A DNA stretch of 6,754 nt from Desulfosarcina sp. (lineage in GTDB: Bacteria > Desulfobacterota > Desulfobacteria > Desulfobacterales > Desulfosarcinaceae): assembly GCA_030642405.1 (NCBI GenBank), contig DAOWNV010000156.1, positions 1 through 6,754 on the forward strand, in the 5' to 3' direction. The first letter of the stretch is position 1; the number at the start of each line of letters is the position of its first letter. Positions 5,343 through 6,754 of the stretch are shown here, piece by piece. The notes beneath the pieces are model-generated. The model was not told the origin of the DNA, ran no database searches, and worked only from the letters and a program-made list of their open reading frames with translations. Both the position numbers and the translations under genes were made by a program.

Positions 5343-6191
5343 GTGAAACAAATCGATGTCTCCTTCACCGGGACGACCCGTTACGTTTTAGATGAGGAAT
5401 TGGCCCAGATAGTCAACATATCCACGGCATTGGAAATGCCTTTGCTCCTCAAAGGGGAGCCTGGAACGGGCAAGACCATGCTGGCCCATTCTATTGCCGA
5501 GAGCCTCAACATGCCGCTCATCGTGCTCAACGTTAAATCGAGCATGAAGCTGGTGGAAGGATTGTACCAGTATGATACTCTTACGCGGCTCAACGACAGC
5601 CGTTTCGGGGACAGCCGAAGGGATGTCAGCAACATCGAAGAGTACATCAAAATGGGAAAAATCGGTCAGGCCTTTGTAGCCGAGAAAAGAACGGTATTGC
5701 TGATTGATGAAATCGACAAGGCCGACACCGATTTCCAGGACGATATGTTAGATGTTTTGGACCAAATGGAATTTGACATCATTGAAATTGACAAAACCAT
5801 TTCAGCCCGGCACCGTCCTGTGATCATCATTACGTCCAATGCAAAAAAAGATCTTTCCGATCCTTTCCTTGGCAGATGTAACTTTCATCATATCGCCTTT
5901 CCTGATCCCAAAATGATGAGAAGGATAATCGACGTTCATTTTCCGACCATTCATGACGACTTGGCGGAAAATGCAATCGAAGTTTTTTATCGCATGCGGG
6001 ATGTTGATGCTGTGGAAAAACGGCCGGCCACCCGGGAACTGATCAACTGGATTCGCGCCCTGGATGCCGACCCGGACTTCAAACCCAAACAGCTGGCCAA
6101 AGGGGATGTACCCTTTTTGGGTGTTCTGTTTAAAAAAAGCGGGGATTATGTGAGAGCCAGCACCTTTGCTAATCGACGAAAGATTTTCTAA
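5343..6191 (+). CDS. MoxR-family AAA+ ATPase
   Basis: 282-aa ATPase of the MoxR/CbbQ/NorQ type, a ring-forming chaperone that works with a VWA-domain partner to remodel or load cofactor into a client enzyme. Walker A is GEPGTGKT (38-45) and Walker B is VLLIDEID (118-125), with catalytic Glu123. Sensor 1 is TSN (164-166), an arginine-finger candidate is Arg178 in FLGRC, and sensor 2 is Arg231 in RPATRELINW. The insert at about 83-108 (RLNDSRFGDSRRDVSNIEEYIK) precedes the GQAF segment, where MoxR proteins have a pore or client-facing loop. No membrane segment, so cytoplasmic. The start is a GTG with AAGGTG (5328-5333) 9 nt upstream. The VWA-family partner gene begins 2 nt after the stop, which suggests translational coupling and a matched pair. 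Confidence 0.9.
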   Translation: MKQIDVSFTGTTRYVLDEELAQIVNISTALEMPLLLKGEPGTGKTMLAHSIAESLNMPLIVLNVKSSMKLVEGLYQYDTLTRLNDSRFGDSRRDVSNIEEYIKMGKIGQAFVAEKRTVLLIDEIDKADTDFQDDMLDVLDQMEFDIIEIDKTISARHRPVIIITSNAKKDLSDPFLGRCNFHHIAFPDPKMMRRIIDVHFPTIHDDLAENAIEVFYRMRDVDAVEKRPATRELINWIRALDADPDFKPKQLAKGDVPFLGVLFKKSGDYVRASTFANRRKIF

Positions 6192-6193
6192 TC

Positions 6194-6754
6194 ATGTTCC
6201 TGGCCTTTTTTTATAAACTCAAAGAGGTGGGGATACCGGTAAGCCCCACCGCCTTCTTGACCTTGCACCGGGCTTTGGCAAACCGCCTTATCGCCACGTT
6301 AGACGAGTTCTACACCGCCTCGCGGACGATCCTGGTGAAAAGCGAGCGCTATTTCGATCTATTCGACCAGGTGTTTGCACACTATTTTCAAGGGGCGGAG
6401 CTGCCTGACGTGGAGGGGCTGGAAATTGACAAAATAGCCCGGGCGATGCTGGAACAATGGCTAAAAGATCCAAAGGCAATGGCCGATGCCATGGGAATCG
6501 ATGAGGATCAGCTGAACCGCATGACACCGGAAGAACTCATCGAATACTTCAAAAAACGACTCAAGGATCAAGATGGGCGCCACGACGGGGGCAACAAATG
6601 GATTGGAACCGGTGGAACATCACCGGTGGGCCACTCCGGTTATCACCCCGGTGGTATGCGCGTGGGTGGGGTATCCCGCAATAAATCCGCTGTTAAAGTG
6701 GCCATGGAAAGACGTTACAAGGATTACTCTCTTTCCGGTCCTCTAACCCAGGCA
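6194..6754 (+). CDS. CoxE-like VWA-domain family protein, N-terminal part (runs off right edge)
   Basis: The first 187 residues of a protein of the CoxE/VWA family that pairs with MoxR ATPases; the open frame continues past the window. Residues 1-70 are helical (MFLAFFYKLKEVGIPVSPTAF, typical of the family's start). Residues about 80-125 form an acidic helical region. A Gly-rich motif WIGTGGTSPVGHSGYHPGGMRVGG occupies 136-159, which I recognise as characteristic of this family. The metal-binding VWA domain itself should lie beyond 6754, so its MIDAS residues cannot be checked. The ATG is 2 nt from the ATPase stop with no clear Shine-Dalgarno, which fits coupling. The pair probably acts on a client enzyme; in this operon the upstream MetE-like protein is the visible candidate. 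Confidence 0.85.
   Translation, partial: MFLAFFYKLKEVGIPVSPTAFLTLHRALANRLIATLDEFYTASRTILVKSERYFDLFDQVFAHYFQGAELPDVEGLEIDKIARAMLEQWLKDPKAMADAMGIDEDQLNRMTPEELIEYFKKRLKDQDGRHDGGNKWIGTGGTSPVGHSGYHPGGMRVGGVSRNKSAVKVAMERRYKDYSLSGPLTQA

Overview
The window is ordinary-looking chromosomal DNA of moderate G+C from a Gram-negative bacterium. It carries a lipoprotein-type SppA, a Sec-exported periplasmic binding protein, a DUF2914 membrane protein, TatA, and a MoxR/CoxE-type ATPase-VWA pair next to a MetE/UroD-fold methyltransferase-like protein. This mix, and the style of the small hypothetical genes, suggest a sulfate-reducing Desulfobacterota (Desulfobacterales-like) genome. That assignment is an inference from gene content, not a sequence match. 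No rRNA, tRNA, CRISPR array, insertion sequence or integrase is visible.

Layout. Left (2-973, +): the C-terminal bulk of a short SppA-family S49 peptidase with a lipobox, running in from the left edge. Next (1039-1233, -): a 64-aa conserved-looking small protein with a near-consensus promoter (1294-1322). An imperfect 22-bp direct repeat flanks this gene; one copy overlaps its -10 box and the other its stop codon. The leader at 1234-1504 contains nested inverted repeats. Then (1505-2407, +) comes a single-pass membrane protein with a long disordered periplasmic linker and a C-terminal DUF2914 domain. It converges on a minus-strand block: a family 3 solute-binding protein (2447-3247), tatA (3414-3596) and a six-cysteine zinc-ribbon-like protein (3676-4074). 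The last has a strong promoter (4118-4146) that settles its start codon.

Right (4234-6754, +): a divergent three-gene run. It comprises a stand-alone MetE/UroD-superfamily protein with an intact H-x-C...C zinc-thiolate motif, a MoxR-type AAA+ ATPase 41 bp downstream, and a CoxE-like VWA-family protein 2 bp after that and cut by the right edge. Tight spacing suggests one transcript.

How they may work together: MoxR ATPases paired with VWA proteins typically remodel or load cofactor into a client enzyme (NorQ/NorD, CbbQ/CbbO, CoxD/CoxE). In this operon the only visible candidate client is the MetE-like methyltransferase. A zinc- or corrinoid-dependent methyl-transfer enzyme matured by its own AAA+/VWA chaperone is the most interesting hypothesis here, but it rests on context alone. 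SppA, TatA, the binding protein and DUF2914 are envelope functions, but each sits in a separate or loosely linked unit with no sign of a shared pathway.
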